Of a stretch of 64,000 nucleotides of DNA, positions 29,595-38,694 are shown piece by piece. The DNA comes from Nocardioides sp. SR21 (GTDB lineage Bacteria; Actinomycetota; Actinomycetes; Propionibacteriales; Nocardioidaceae): positions 1 through 64,000 of the forward strand of contig NZ_JAKWJR010000015.1 of the NCBI RefSeq assembly GCF_022761125.1, written 5' to 3'. Position 1 is the stretch's first letter. Every line of letters begins with the position of its first letter. The translations under genes were made by a program, and so were the position numbers. The notes under the pieces were generated by a model. The model ran no database searches and was not told where the DNA came from. It worked only from the letters and a program-made list of their open reading frames with translations.

Positions 29595-30695
29595 TCAACC
29601 ATCGGAGAATCTCCCGAGCAGCCACCGCCGGATGTCGGCGGAGTCGTCCTCCATCGGCGCGAACCAGCCGTGCGTGTACGAGCGCGAGGACATCCCGCGC
29701 TGCACCGACTCGCAGATCGCCCAGTCCTGCTTGTTGACCAGGTCCCAGAGGTCGCCGGCGTCCGACGGGTCGAACGACGGGGCCGCGACCGCGGAGGGGT
29801 GGAACAGCAGCAGGCACTCGATCCGCGTGCGGTCGACGGCCTGCGGCAGCAGCACGAACGCCGCGACGTGGTCGGCCGACGCGGAGAGCATCAGGTTCGG
29901 GTAGACCAGCTCGCCCTTGTGCCGGGTCCGCTCGGCCTCGTCGAGACCGGGAAGCGGCGCGCGCTCCGTCGTCCCGCTCATCGTGAACGTCCACGCGCCC
30001 TCGCGATGCGGAACGCCGTTGTCCCAGTCGATGTCGGTGCCACCTCCGCCGAACGCCGGCACCAGCCGGGTGAGCTCGGGGTGCACCGGCCCGCAGTGGT
30101 AGCACTCGTTGTAGTTCTCGGCGACCACCTTGTAGTTCGCGGCCACGTCGTAGGAGAACCGCAGTCCGGTGACCAGCTCGTCGATCGCGTAGTTCGCCAG
30201 CGTCCGCGTCGGCCGCTCCATCGCGTCGGCCAGCGTCGCGGCCGGGACGCCGAGGTGGACGAACACGAAGCCCGCCCAGGCGTCGACCGCGACCGGCTTC
30301 AGCGCGAAGTCCGGCCGCTCGTCCTCGGCCAGCTCCGTGTGCGGCGCCTTCAGCAGCGAGCCGTCGAGTGCATACGTCCACGAGTGGTACGGGCAGCGCA
30401 GCGAGCCCGCCGCGGTGCACACGGGTGCCGCGCCCGGCAGCGCGGCGAACAGCTGCGAGCCTCGGTGCCGGCAGACGTTGTACGCCGCATGCAGCGCACC
30501 GTCGGTGTCACGGGTGACCAGCACCGACTCCCCCACGACGTCGACGACCGCGACGCGGCCGGGTGCGTCCAGGCCGAGGTCGGCGACGCGGCCGACGCAG
30601 AACCACTCGCCGTACAGGACCACCTCGCGCTCGCGCGCGAACGCCGCCGGGTCGACGTACATCTCCCGCGGCAGCGCCGCCTGCAGCTCACTCAT
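29595..30695 (-). CDS. Rieske non-haem iron oxygenase alpha subunit, quaternary-ammonium type
   Basis: A 366-residue oxygenase. The Rieske [2Fe-2S] ligands are C75-x-H77 and C101-P-Y-H104. The mononuclear iron site reads E197-C-Y-H200-C-G-P-V-H205; the bridging residue is Glu, as I recall for carnitine (CntA), glycine betaine (GbcA) and related enzymes, whereas most ring dioxygenases have Asp. Expected role is hydroxylation of an N-methyl group, releasing formaldehyde. It overlaps its neighbours on both sides by 8 bases. A reductase is not encoded nearby, so electrons must come from elsewhere. Alternatives: stachydrine or other betaine demethylase; substrate not known. Confidence 0.88.
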   Translation of the reverse strand: MSELQAALPREMYVDPAAFAREREVVLYGEWFCVGRVADLGLDAPGRVAVVDVVGESVLVTRDTDGALHAAYNVCRHRGSQLFAALPGAAPVCTAAGSLRCPYHSWTYALDGSLLKAPHTELAEDERPDFALKPVAVDAWAGFVFVHLGVPAATLADAMERPTRTLANYAIDELVTGLRFSYDVAANYKVVAENYNECYHCGPVHPELTRLVPAFGGGGTDIDWDNGVPHREGAWTFTMSGTTERAPLPGLDEAERTRHKGELVYPNLMLSASADHVAAFVLLPQAVDRTRIECLLLFHPSAVAAPSFDPSDAGDLWDLVNKQDWAICESVQRGMSSRSYTHGWFAPMEDDSADIRRWLLGRFSDG

Positions 30696-31659
30696 GGCTC
30701 GCGACCAGGTGGCAGGCGGTCCGGTGCCCCTCGCTCGCCGGCAGCACGGGCAGCGGCACGCCCCGGCACGCGTCCTCGACCAGGACCGCGAGGCCGGACG
30801 CCAGCGCGGGGCAGCGTGGGTGGAACCGGCAGCCGCGTGGGATCTTCGTCGGGTCCGGCACCTCGCCCTCGAGGACGACCGGCTCGAGCCTCTCCATCTC
30901 GGGCACGACGGACAGCAGCGCCTGGGTGTACGGGTGCTGCGGCGCCGCCAGCACCTCCTCGGTCGGGCCGGCCTCGACGATCCGGCCGAGGTACATCACC
31001 GCGGTCCGGTCGGCGATGTTCCACGCCAGGCCGAGGTCGTGGGTGACGACCAGGACGCCGAGGCCGAGGTCGGCGCGGAGCTTGAGCAGCAGCGCGAGGA
31101 TCTCGCCGCGGATCGACGCATCGAGCGACGAGACCGGCTCGTCGGCGATCAGCAGCTCCGGCTTCAGCGCGAGGGCACCCGCGATCAGCACGCGCTGCCG
31201 CTGGCCGCCGGACAGCTCGTGCGGGTAGCGCAGGAACAGCTTCTCCGGCGGCCGCAGCCCAGCAGCCGCCAGGGCGTCGGCGACCTGCTGCTCCTCGTTG
31301 TCGGTCATGCCGTGCAGGCGCAGGCCCTCGGCCACCGAGTCGTAGACGGTGTGCCGCGGGTTCAGCGCACCGGCCGGGTCCTGCAGGATCATCTGCACGC
31401 GCCGGCGGAACGGCTTGAGGTCCTTCGTGCGGTAGCCCAGCGGCTTCCCGTCGACGACCACCTGGCCGCCGGTCGGCGGCTGGAGCCCCACCAGCGTGCG
31501 GGCGAGCGTGGTCTTGCCGGACCCGGACTCCCCCACCAGCGCGACGATCTCGCCGCTGCGCACGGTCAGGTCGGCGCCGTCCAGCGCGACCGCGACGTCG
31601 CCGCCGCGCAGCTGGAACGCGACGGACAGGCCGCGCGCCTCGAGCACCAGGTCCGTCAT
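30688..31659 (-). CDS. Oligopeptide-type ABC transporter ATP-binding protein (DppF/OppF-like)
   Basis: A 323-residue ATPase with Walker A GESGSGKTTLARTLVG, signature LSGGQRQRVLIAGALA and Walker B LLIADEPVSSLDAS, plus the C-terminal oligopeptide-transporter extension CRFHPRCPALASG (a Cys-containing motif that in some homologues binds an iron-sulfur cluster). It is the second ATPase of the importer. The start overlaps the DppD-like stop (ATGA), and its stop overlaps the Rieske start by 8 bases, so oxygenase and importer are one transcription unit. Confidence 0.93.
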   Translation of the reverse strand: MTDLVLEARGLSVAFQLRGGDVAVALDGADLTVRSGEIVALVGESGSGKTTLARTLVGLQPPTGGQVVVDGKPLGYRTKDLKPFRRRVQMILQDPAGALNPRHTVYDSVAEGLRLHGMTDNEEQQVADALAAAGLRPPEKLFLRYPHELSGGQRQRVLIAGALALKPELLIADEPVSSLDASIRGEILALLLKLRADLGLGVLVVTHDLGLAWNIADRTAVMYLGRIVEAGPTEEVLAAPQHPYTQALLSVVPEMERLEPVVLEGEVPDPTKIPRGCRFHPRCPALASGLAVLVEDACRGVPLPVLPASEGHRTACHLVASHE

Positions 31660-32627
31660 GACGCCCCCACCTTGATGCAGGCGGCCGAGCGGTCCGGCCG
31701 CTTCAGCTCGAGCAGGGGCTCGGCCACCGTGCACTCCTCCGAGCCCAGGGGGCAGCGCGGGTGGAACGAGCAGCCCGGCGGCAGCTCGCGCGGATCCGGC
31801 GGGTCGCCGGCGAGCCCCGCCGGGGCGTAGCGCGCGGCCGGGTCGCCCACGCGCGGGAACGAGGCCCCGAGCGCGGCGGTGTACGGGTGGAGGGGCGAGG
31901 TGAACAGCTGGTCCGCCGGCCCCTGCTCGATCACGCGGCCGCCGTACATCACCGCGATCCGGTCGCTCATGTCGGCGAGCACGGACAGGTCGTGGCTGAT
32001 CAGCATCAGCCCGACGCCCAGCTCCTTCACCAGCCCCGACAGCACGTCGAGCACCTGCGCCTGCACCATCACGTCGAGCGCGGTCGTCGGCTCGTCGGCC
32101 ACCACCAGCGACGGCCGGCAGGCCAGCGCCATCGCGATCATCACGCGCTGCCGCTGCCCGCCGGACAGCTGGTGGGGGTACGCCCGCGCCCGCGAGGACG
32201 GCAGCCCGACCTGCTCGAGCAGCTCGCCGACCCGGCGACCCACCTCGGCGTCCGACACCGACGGCTCGTGCAGCCGGATCGGCTCGGCGATCTGCTGCCC
32301 GACGCGACGTACGGCGTTCAGCGAGTGCAGCGCGCCCTGGAACACGATCGACGCGCCGGCCCACCGCAGCGCGCGCAGGTCGCCCCACCGCATCGTCACG
32401 ACGTCGTCGCCGTCGACCAGCACCTTGCCGGTGACCGTCGCGGACGCCGGCTGCAGCCGCAGCACCGTGCTCGCCAGCGTCGACTTCCCGCAGCCGGACT
32501 CCCCGGCGACGCCGACGACCTCGCCGCGGTCGACGACGAGGTCGACGTCGCGGACGGCGGGCAGCGGCCCCTCCTCGGTCCGGTAGGTGACCGACAGTCC
32601 CTCGATCCGCAGCAGCTCGCTCATCAC
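31656..32627 (-). CDS. Oligopeptide-type ABC transporter ATP-binding protein (DppD/OppD-like)
   Basis: A 323-residue ATPase with Walker A GESGCGKSTLASTVLR, signature LSGGQRQRVMIAMALA, Walker B LVVADEPTTALDVM and the family C-terminal CSFHPRCPLGSEEC extension. The start can be GTG at 32627, which overlaps the permease stop as GTGA, or ATG at 32624. With the DppF-like protein it would power the importer encoded upstream. A second Cys pair in the extension parallels the other ATPase. Confidence 0.93.
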   Translation of the reverse strand: MMSELLRIEGLSVTYRTEEGPLPAVRDVDLVVDRGEVVGVAGESGCGKSTLASTVLRLQPASATVTGKVLVDGDDVVTMRWGDLRALRWAGASIVFQGALHSLNAVRRVGQQIAEPIRLHEPSVSDAEVGRRVGELLEQVGLPSSRARAYPHQLSGGQRQRVMIAMALACRPSLVVADEPTTALDVMVQAQVLDVLSGLVKELGVGLMLISHDLSVLADMSDRIAVMYGGRVIEQGPADQLFTSPLHPYTAALGASFPRVGDPAARYAPAGLAGDPPDPRELPPGCSFHPRCPLGSEECTVAEPLLELKRPDRSAACIKVGAS

Positions 32628-33544
32628 CGGTCACGCAGCTTCGGGTTGAGGACCTCTTCGAGCGCCTGCCCGACGAGCGTGAACGCCAGCACGACGAGCA
32701 CCACGCAGACGCCCGGTGGCACGAAGTACCACCACGACCCCGTCGTGATCGCGCCGATGCTGTAGGCGTCGTCGAGCATCGATCCCCACGAGACGCGGGT
32801 CGGGTCGCCGAGGCCGAGGAAGCTCAGCGTGGTCTCGGACAGGATCGCGACCGCGACCGCGAGCGTGGTGTTCGCGAACACGATCGGGACGACGTTCGGC
32901 AGCAGGTGCTTGCCGAGCAGGTGCCGGTGACCGGCACCGAGCGCCCGCGACCGCTCGACGTACGGCCGCTCCTTGATCGACAGCACCTGGCTGCGGATCA
33001 GCAGCGCGGTGCCCGGCCAGGAGGTCACGCCGATCACGATCACGATGTTCAGCAGCGACCGGCCAAGGACCGTGGCCAGCACGATCGCCAGCGGCAGGAA
33101 CGGGATCACCAGGAACCACTCGGTCAGCCGGAACAGCACGGCCCCGACCCAGCGCCCGAAGTAGCCGGACGTCAGCCCGACGACCGTCCCGATCAGCACC
33201 GAGATCAGCGTCGCCATCAGGCCGACGAACAGCGAGATCCGCGCGCCCCAGATCAACAGCGTGAGCACCGAACGCCCGTTGGCGTCCGTGCCGAGCCAGT
33301 ACTCGCTCGACGGCGGCGCCAGGATCGGGCCGTCCGCCTGCGTGACCGACAGGCCGGACTCGGACGCGAGCACCGGCGCCAACAGCGCGACCGCGACGAA
33401 GAAGACCAGCACGCACAGCCCGGCCATGCCGGTGCGACTGCGCCGGAACAGCCTCCACGCCCGCGCCCGGCCGGCCCGCCGGCGCCGGCGGGCGAGCTGC
33501 TTCGAGGTGAGCGTGACCGCCCCGGAGGTCACGTCGGCACTCAT
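32624..33544 (-). CDS. Oligopeptide-type ABC transporter permease (DppC-like)
   Basis: A 306-residue permease with about six membrane helices. A long N-terminal segment rich in Arg (KQLARRRRRAGRARAWRLF) precedes helix 1. The EAA-loop-like segment is ERSRALGAGHRHLLGKHLLP, and the family motif FLGLGDPTRVSWGSMLDDA near the C-terminus is typical of DppC/OppC. It overlaps the DppB-like stop as ATGA and pairs with that protein to form the channel. Confidence 0.92.
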   Translation of the reverse strand: MSADVTSGAVTLTSKQLARRRRRAGRARAWRLFRRSRTGMAGLCVLVFFVAVALLAPVLASESGLSVTQADGPILAPPSSEYWLGTDANGRSVLTLLIWGARISLFVGLMATLISVLIGTVVGLTSGYFGRWVGAVLFRLTEWFLVIPFLPLAIVLATVLGRSLLNIVIVIGVTSWPGTALLIRSQVLSIKERPYVERSRALGAGHRHLLGKHLLPNVVPIVFANTTLAVAVAILSETTLSFLGLGDPTRVSWGSMLDDAYSIGAITTGSWWYFVPPGVCVVLVVLAFTLVGQALEEVLNPKLRDR

Positions 33545-34587
33545 GTGCGCACCCGCGGGTCGAGCCAGCCGTAGAGCAGGTTGGCGCCGAGGTTCGCGGC
33601 GATCACCGTCGCCGACGACAGCATGAAGATGCCTTGCAGCAGCCAGTAGTCCGGCACCGCGAGCGCCTCGGTCGTGAGCAGCCCGAGGCCCGGGATCGAG
33701 AAGACCGTCTCGACCGTGATCGCCCCGGCGACCACGAACCCGAAGTTGAGGGAGACCACCGTGGTGGTCGGCAGCAGCGCGTTGGGTACGGCGTGCTTGT
33801 CGCGGACCCGCGCGTCGCGCAGCCCCTTCGCCCGCGCCGTCGTCAGGTAGTCCGACCGCAGCTCGTCGATCAGTGAGCTGCGCATGATCAGCGCGTAGTC
33901 GGCGAGGTAGGCCAGCGTCAGCGTCGTCACCGGCAGGACCAGGTGCCAGAGGGTGTCGAGGACCCCCTGGAGCGACGTCGGGTCGACGTCGACCGAGTGC
34001 AGCCCGCCGGTCGGGAAGATGCCCGGCAGCGGACCGATGCCGACGGCGAAGGCCGCGATCAGGAGCAGGCCGAGCCACCACTCGGGCATCGAGTACAGCG
34101 TCAACGACCCGCCGGTGGTGAACCGGTCGAACCTGCTCGACCGGTCCCATCCGGCACGGATGCCCAGCCAGATCCCGATGACCGCGGCGAGGACGGTCGA
34201 TCCGCCCACCAGCAGCAGCGTCGGCCAGAGCCGCTCGACCAGGATGTCGGAGACGTTCTTGTGGTACAGGATCGAGTAGCCGAGGTCGCCCTGGAGCGTG
34301 TTCTTCAGGAACGTCAGGAACTGCTCGCCGAGGCCCTGGTCGAGCCCGTAGGTCCGGTTGAACTCCTCGAGCTGCTCGGGCGTGCTGAGCCGGCCGCGCC
34401 CGAGCGTCCGCGCCGGGTCGCCGGGCAGCACACGGAACAGGAAGAAGTTCACGACCAGCATGAACAGCAGGCTCCCGAGGGCGCCCAGCACCTTGACGCC
34501 GGCGTAACGGCCGTAGCCACTCCGGCGTCGTCGTGGCTGCGCGGCCTCGGCCGCCGCGGCGGCCGGGTCGGCGGCAGCGACCGTCAC
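33541..34587 (-). CDS. Oligopeptide-type ABC transporter permease (DppB-like)
   Basis: A 348-residue permease with an Ala-rich and Arg-rich N-terminus, then the DppB hallmark FLFRVLPGDPARTLGRGRLS and LDQGLGEQFLTFLKNTLQGD. The EAA-like segment is YLTTARAKGLRDARVRDKHA. Six helices are apparent. GTG at 34587 overlaps the binding-protein stop as GTGA. It is the first permease of the importer; its substrate is set by the binding protein. Confidence 0.92.
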   Translation of the reverse strand: MTVAAADPAAAAAEAAQPRRRRSGYGRYAGVKVLGALGSLLFMLVVNFFLFRVLPGDPARTLGRGRLSTPEQLEEFNRTYGLDQGLGEQFLTFLKNTLQGDLGYSILYHKNVSDILVERLWPTLLLVGGSTVLAAVIGIWLGIRAGWDRSSRFDRFTTGGSLTLYSMPEWWLGLLLIAAFAVGIGPLPGIFPTGGLHSVDVDPTSLQGVLDTLWHLVLPVTTLTLAYLADYALIMRSSLIDELRSDYLTTARAKGLRDARVRDKHAVPNALLPTTTVVSLNFGFVVAGAITVETVFSIPGLGLLTTEALAVPDYWLLQGIFMLSSATVIAANLGANLLYGWLDPRVRT

Positions 34588-36452
34588 TCGCGGTCCGCCT
34601 CGGTGGCCCGCTTGCGCGCCAGCATGACCCCTCCGCCGGCGAGCATCGCGAGGAACACGACCCCGATCGCGACCAGCACCCAGGTGTTCATGCTGTCGTC
34701 GTTCTCCGCCGGCGATGACGCCTGCGTCGCGTTGGCCTCGCCAGCGCACTCGTCGGCGTTCTCGGCCGTCTGCATGTTCAGGTAGTTGTAGATGCCCGAC
34801 TGGAACAGCCACACCCCGCCGGGGTCGGGCTGCGGGACCAGGCACGCGAACCGGTCGCTGCGGAACGCCTCGCCGATGGTGTCGTACGCCGTCACGAGGT
34901 ACGGCGCGTCCTCGTACAGGATCTGCTGCATCTCGTGGACCATCTCCGCGCGGGCGTCCTGGTCCATCTCGACCTGCTGCGCCTCGAAGAGCGCGTCGTA
35001 CTCGGGGTTGCTGTACCAGGTGTCCGACCAGCTGCCGAGCTGGTCGGTGGTCATGTAGCTGAGCATCGACGTCGGATCCGGGTCGACGTACCAACCCCAC
35101 TCGAACGCGTCGAAGTCGCCGTCCAGGATCACGTTGGTGAGCTTGTTCGACTCCATGCTCACCACCTCGCCCTCGATGCCGATGTCGGCGAGCCACTCCT
35201 GGAAGAAGTTCATGGTGTTGAGCGACGTCGGCGACTCCGAGCGCGCCGCGAGCCGCAGCGTGCCGATCGGCGAGCCGTCCGGCATGGTGCGCAGTCCGTC
35301 GTCACCCATCGTGTAGCCGGCCTCGTCGAGCAGCTCGCCGGCCTTCTCCGGGTCGTAGGTGTACGCCTCGTCGGCTGGTGGCTCCCAGCGCCAGGTCGTG
35401 AACGCGGGCGGGATGATCACCGAGCCCGCGACACCGGCGCCCTGGTAGACCTTCTCGAGCAGCTCCTCGGTGTCGATCGCGTAGCCCAGTGCGTGGCGGA
35501 ACGCCTGGTCCTGGACCGCCGGGTTCCCGTCGCCCATCGGCTCGCCGGTCTTCAGGTCGATCGCACCGGTGTTGAACGCGATCTCGTTGAAGCTCGGGGC
35601 GTTGCCGTTGGTGGCGGTGATGCCCTCCTGGCCCTCCAGCGACTTCACCTGCAGGGCGTTGATGCCGTCGACGAAGTCGACCTCACCCTTGATCAGGGCC
35701 TGGATCATCGGGTCCTGCGACTTGTAGACGCGGAACACCACGCGGTCGAGGTTCGACGCGCCCTGCCAGTAGTCCGGGTTCTGCTCGAAGACGTACGTCG
35801 AGCCGCCGGCGCTGCCCTCGACGAGGCGGAACGGTCCCGACCCCACCGGCGGCGTACCCCCGTCGGGCTCGTTCAGGTACGTCTTGACGTCCTTCTCCTC
35901 GATGTCCTTCCAGATGTGCTCGGGGACGATCGGGATCGGCAGCAGCGGCAGGCTGGAGTTCGGCTTCTTCAGCGTGAGGACCAGCGTGGTGTCGTCCGGG
36001 GCGGTCACCTCGGTGACCTGACCGAGGTAGGAGCCCCAGGTCGCGGCCTCGGGCCCGCCGTCGATGATCCGGTTGTAGGTGAACGCGATGTCGGCCGCCG
36101 TCAACGGCTCCCCGTCGGACCAGGTCGCCTCGTCGGTGATGTCGAAGGTCCACGTGAGCCCGTCGTCCGACGTCTCCCAGCTCGTCGCCAGCGACGGCTC
36201 GATCGAGAGGTCCTTGGTCGAGTACGTGATCAGGTAGTCGTACATCAGGGCCCACATCTCGTACGACGTGACCTCGATGCCGACGAACGGGTTGAGCGAG
36301 TCGGCGTCGTTGAGCATCGCGACGGTCAGCGTGACGTCGTCGTCCGCGGCCTGCGCCGGCGACGACTGCGCCATCAGTCCGGGGGCCAGGCCGGCGAGCA
36401 GCAGCGCGCCCGCAGCCACGAGGGACGTGCGTCGATTCCGGCGTGTGCGCAT
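34584..36452 (-). CDS. Family 5 extracellular solute-binding protein with C-terminal membrane anchor
   Basis: A 622-residue binding protein (SBP_bac_5, the DppA/OppA class). A signal peptide (LVAAGALLLAGLAPGLMA) is followed by family blocks such as DADSLNPFVGIEVTSYEMWA and WSDGEPLTAADIAFTYNRI. There is no lipobox; instead the last 35 residues hold a membrane helix (TWVLVAIGVVFLAMLAGGG, about 590-610) and a positive tail, so the receptor is anchored through its C-terminus. GGGGAG lies five bases before the ATG at 36452. It is first in the seven-gene importer/oxygenase operon. Class 5 receptors usually take peptides, but some bind nickel, sugars or betaine-like compounds. Confidence 0.92.
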   Translation of the reverse strand: MRTRRNRRTSLVAAGALLLAGLAPGLMAQSSPAQAADDDVTLTVAMLNDADSLNPFVGIEVTSYEMWALMYDYLITYSTKDLSIEPSLATSWETSDDGLTWTFDITDEATWSDGEPLTAADIAFTYNRIIDGGPEAATWGSYLGQVTEVTAPDDTTLVLTLKKPNSSLPLLPIPIVPEHIWKDIEEKDVKTYLNEPDGGTPPVGSGPFRLVEGSAGGSTYVFEQNPDYWQGASNLDRVVFRVYKSQDPMIQALIKGEVDFVDGINALQVKSLEGQEGITATNGNAPSFNEIAFNTGAIDLKTGEPMGDGNPAVQDQAFRHALGYAIDTEELLEKVYQGAGVAGSVIIPPAFTTWRWEPPADEAYTYDPEKAGELLDEAGYTMGDDGLRTMPDGSPIGTLRLAARSESPTSLNTMNFFQEWLADIGIEGEVVSMESNKLTNVILDGDFDAFEWGWYVDPDPTSMLSYMTTDQLGSWSDTWYSNPEYDALFEAQQVEMDQDARAEMVHEMQQILYEDAPYLVTAYDTIGEAFRSDRFACLVPQPDPGGVWLFQSGIYNYLNMQTAENADECAGEANATQASSPAENDDSMNTWVLVAIGVVFLAMLAGGGVMLARKRATEADRE

Positions 36453-36467
36453 GAGTGCTCCCCAGTC

Positions 36468-36495
36468 CTTGAACTGCCGCTTGAACTGCCGTTCA
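36468..36495. promoter_or_regulatory. Tandem CTTGAACTGCCG repeats upstream of the importer operon
   Basis: CTTGAACTGCCG occurs twice head to tail (36468-36479 and 36480-36491). The second copy continues so that TGAAC-TGCC-GTTCA forms an inverted repeat (36482-36495). It begins 16 bases upstream of the binding-protein ATG and is 140 bases from the divergent S9 peptidase start. It looks like a regulator binding site for the operon; no regulator gene is adjacent. Confidence 0.5.
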
Positions 36496-36636
36496 GGTGT
36501 TCTTACCTCATCCGGCGCCTCATGGGGAGGGACTGGCCGCCCTAAATCCGCGAAATCGTCGGTATTGCAACCAGTTCGAAACAGAATCCGGGGTCGGCAG
36601 CCGCTCCCGTGACGAAATCGGCGTACCTTGGCCCGC

Positions 36637-38694
36637 GTGACGGCTCCTCCACCCGTGGGCACACCGGAAGCACCCCAGACCCCGTTCGAGCACACCGAGC
36701 ACGGGGTGTCGCGTCCCGATCCGTACCGGTGGATGGCCGACGGCGGTGACCGGCTGCTCACCCACCTCGAGGCCGAGCGGGCGTTCTACGACACCTCGAC
36801 GTCCCACCTCCGGGACCTGGCGGCGCAGCTCGACGCCGAGATGGTCGCGCGGGTCCCGGCCGAGGAGACCTCGCCGCGCTGGCAGCGCGCCCGGCACTGG
36901 TACGCGACGTCCACCCCGGCCGGGGCGGAGTACGCGAACATCGTGCGCGGCACGGCCGACGGCCAGGAGACGGTCCTCGACGTCGTGGCGATGGCCGCGG
37001 GCGCGGACTACTTCGAGCTCGGCGTGACGCTGGTCAGCCCCGACGAGGACGTGCTCGCCCACTCGGCCGACCGCACCGGCGACGAGGTCTACGAGCTCCG
37101 CTTCCGCGACCTGCGCACCGGCGCCGACCTCGACGAGGTGGTGCCCCGCACCTACTACAGCGGCGCGTGGAGCGCGGACTCCGCCTGGTTCTTCTACACG
37201 GTGCACGACGACGCCTACCGGCCGTTCCAGGTCCGGCGTCACCGCGTGGGTACGCCGGTGGCCGACGACGTGCTCGTGCTGGAGGAGCCCGACGAGCGGT
37301 TCGAGGTGCAGGTCCGCGGCACCCGCAGCGGGGACTGCATCGTGATCTGGAGCGAGAGCAACACGACCTCGGAGTGCTGGGTCGTGGACGCGCACGACGT
37401 GACCCGCGGGCCGTGGTCGGTGGGCGGTCGCCGCGACGGCGTCCGCTACCACGCCGAGCACCGCCGCCGACCCGACGGCGGCACGGACCTGCTGGTCGTG
37501 ACCGACCACGACGCGGTCGAGTCGCGGCTGATGACCGCGCCCGTCCCCGACGGTGCCGACCAGGACGCGTCGGTCTGGGTCGAGGCGCGCGCCGAGTCCC
37601 GCTGGCAGCGGCTGCTGCGCGCGGACGCGTTCGCCGGGTGCGTGCTGCTGACGGTCCGGGAGGACGGCGAGCGCAGGCTCGTCCGGGTCCCCCACGACGA
37701 CCTGGCCGGCGGGCACGGGTGGAACGAGATGGACGGCGACCTGCTCCGCTCGCCGCAGTACGACGCCACCTCGGTCCTGGTGCTCGAGGAGTCGTGGATC
37801 GAGCCGGGGGTGGCGATCTCGTGGGACTTCGAGTCCGGCCTGCTCGACCGGGTCTGGCGGGAGGAGGCGCCCGGCCACGACCCCGAGCGGTACGTGAGCG
37901 AGCGGCGTACGTTCCCCTCCGCGGACGGCACCGAGGTCCCCGCGACGCTGGTGCGGCACAAGCACACCCCGCTCGACGGCACCGCGCCCGCACTCGTCTA
38001 CGGCTACGGGTCCTACGAGGCCGTCGACGAGCCGGCGTGGGACCCGGCGCTGCCGAGCCTGCTCGACCGCGGCGTGGTCTGGGTCTACGCCCACAACCGC
38101 GGCGGCGGTGAGCTCGGTCGGCGCTGGTACCTCGACGGCAAGCTCGCGAACAAGCAGCACACGTTCGACGACCAGATCGCGGTGGCGGACGGCCTCGCCC
38201 GCGACGGCCTCGTCGACCCGGCCCGGATCGCGACCCGCGGGCTGTCGGCCGGCGGGCTCCTGCAGGGGGCGGTGTTCAGCCAGCGGCCCGATCGGTGGCG
38301 CGCGGTCGTCGCCGAGGTGCCGTTCGTCGACGTGGTGAGCACGATGTTCGACGCCTCGATCCCGCTGACGATCACCGAGTGGGACGAGTGGGGCGACCCG
38401 CGGAAGAAGCCCGAGTTCGACTGGATGCTGGCGTACTCGCCGTACGACAACGTCCCGGCGGCCGGGACCCGGCCCGACCTGCTCGTCACCGGCGCCGTGC
38501 ACGATCCGCGGGTGATGGTCCACGAGCCCGCGAAGTGGGTCGCCCGGCTCCGCGAGACCGACCCGGAGTGGTCGCCGCGCTGCCTGTTCCGGGTCGAGAC
38601 CGGCGCCGGTGCGCACGTCGGGCCGTCGGGCCGGTTCGGCCACCTGGCCTACGAGGCCGAGGTATACGCCTGGGTCCTGGACCGGTTGGCATGA
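36637..38694 (+). CDS. S9-family oligopeptidase (prolyl oligopeptidase / oligopeptidase B type)
   Basis: A 685-residue serine peptidase. An N-terminal seven-bladed propeller gates a C-terminal alpha/beta hydrolase; the nucleophile lies in ATRGLSAGGLLQGAVFSQRP, the acid in DLLVTGAVHDPRVMVHEP and the histidine near VETGAGAHVGPSGRFGH. Oligopeptidase B-type features (YGYGSYEAVDEPAWDP, GGGELGRRWYLDGKLANKQ) favour a trypsin-like preference for basic residues over proline. GTG at 36637 was chosen; an upstream TTG would add three residues. Its stop overlaps the M20 gene as ATGA. It is divergent from the importer operon and could process imported peptides. Confidence 0.92.
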   Translation: MTAPPPVGTPEAPQTPFEHTEHGVSRPDPYRWMADGGDRLLTHLEAERAFYDTSTSHLRDLAAQLDAEMVARVPAEETSPRWQRARHWYATSTPAGAEYANIVRGTADGQETVLDVVAMAAGADYFELGVTLVSPDEDVLAHSADRTGDEVYELRFRDLRTGADLDEVVPRTYYSGAWSADSAWFFYTVHDDAYRPFQVRRHRVGTPVADDVLVLEEPDERFEVQVRGTRSGDCIVIWSESNTTSECWVVDAHDVTRGPWSVGGRRDGVRYHAEHRRRPDGGTDLLVVTDHDAVESRLMTAPVPDGADQDASVWVEARAESRWQRLLRADAFAGCVLLTVREDGERRLVRVPHDDLAGGHGWNEMDGDLLRSPQYDATSVLVLEESWIEPGVAISWDFESGLLDRVWREEAPGHDPERYVSERRTFPSADGTEVPATLVRHKHTPLDGTAPALVYGYGSYEAVDEPAWDPALPSLLDRGVVWVYAHNRGGGELGRRWYLDGKLANKQHTFDDQIAVADGLARDGLVDPARIATRGLSAGGLLQGAVFSQRPDRWRAVVAEVPFVDVVSTMFDASIPLTITEWDEWGDPRKKPEFDWMLAYSPYDNVPAAGTRPDLLVTGAVHDPRVMVHEPAKWVARLRETDPEWSPRCLFRVETGAGAHVGPSGRFGHLAYEAEVYAWVLDRLA

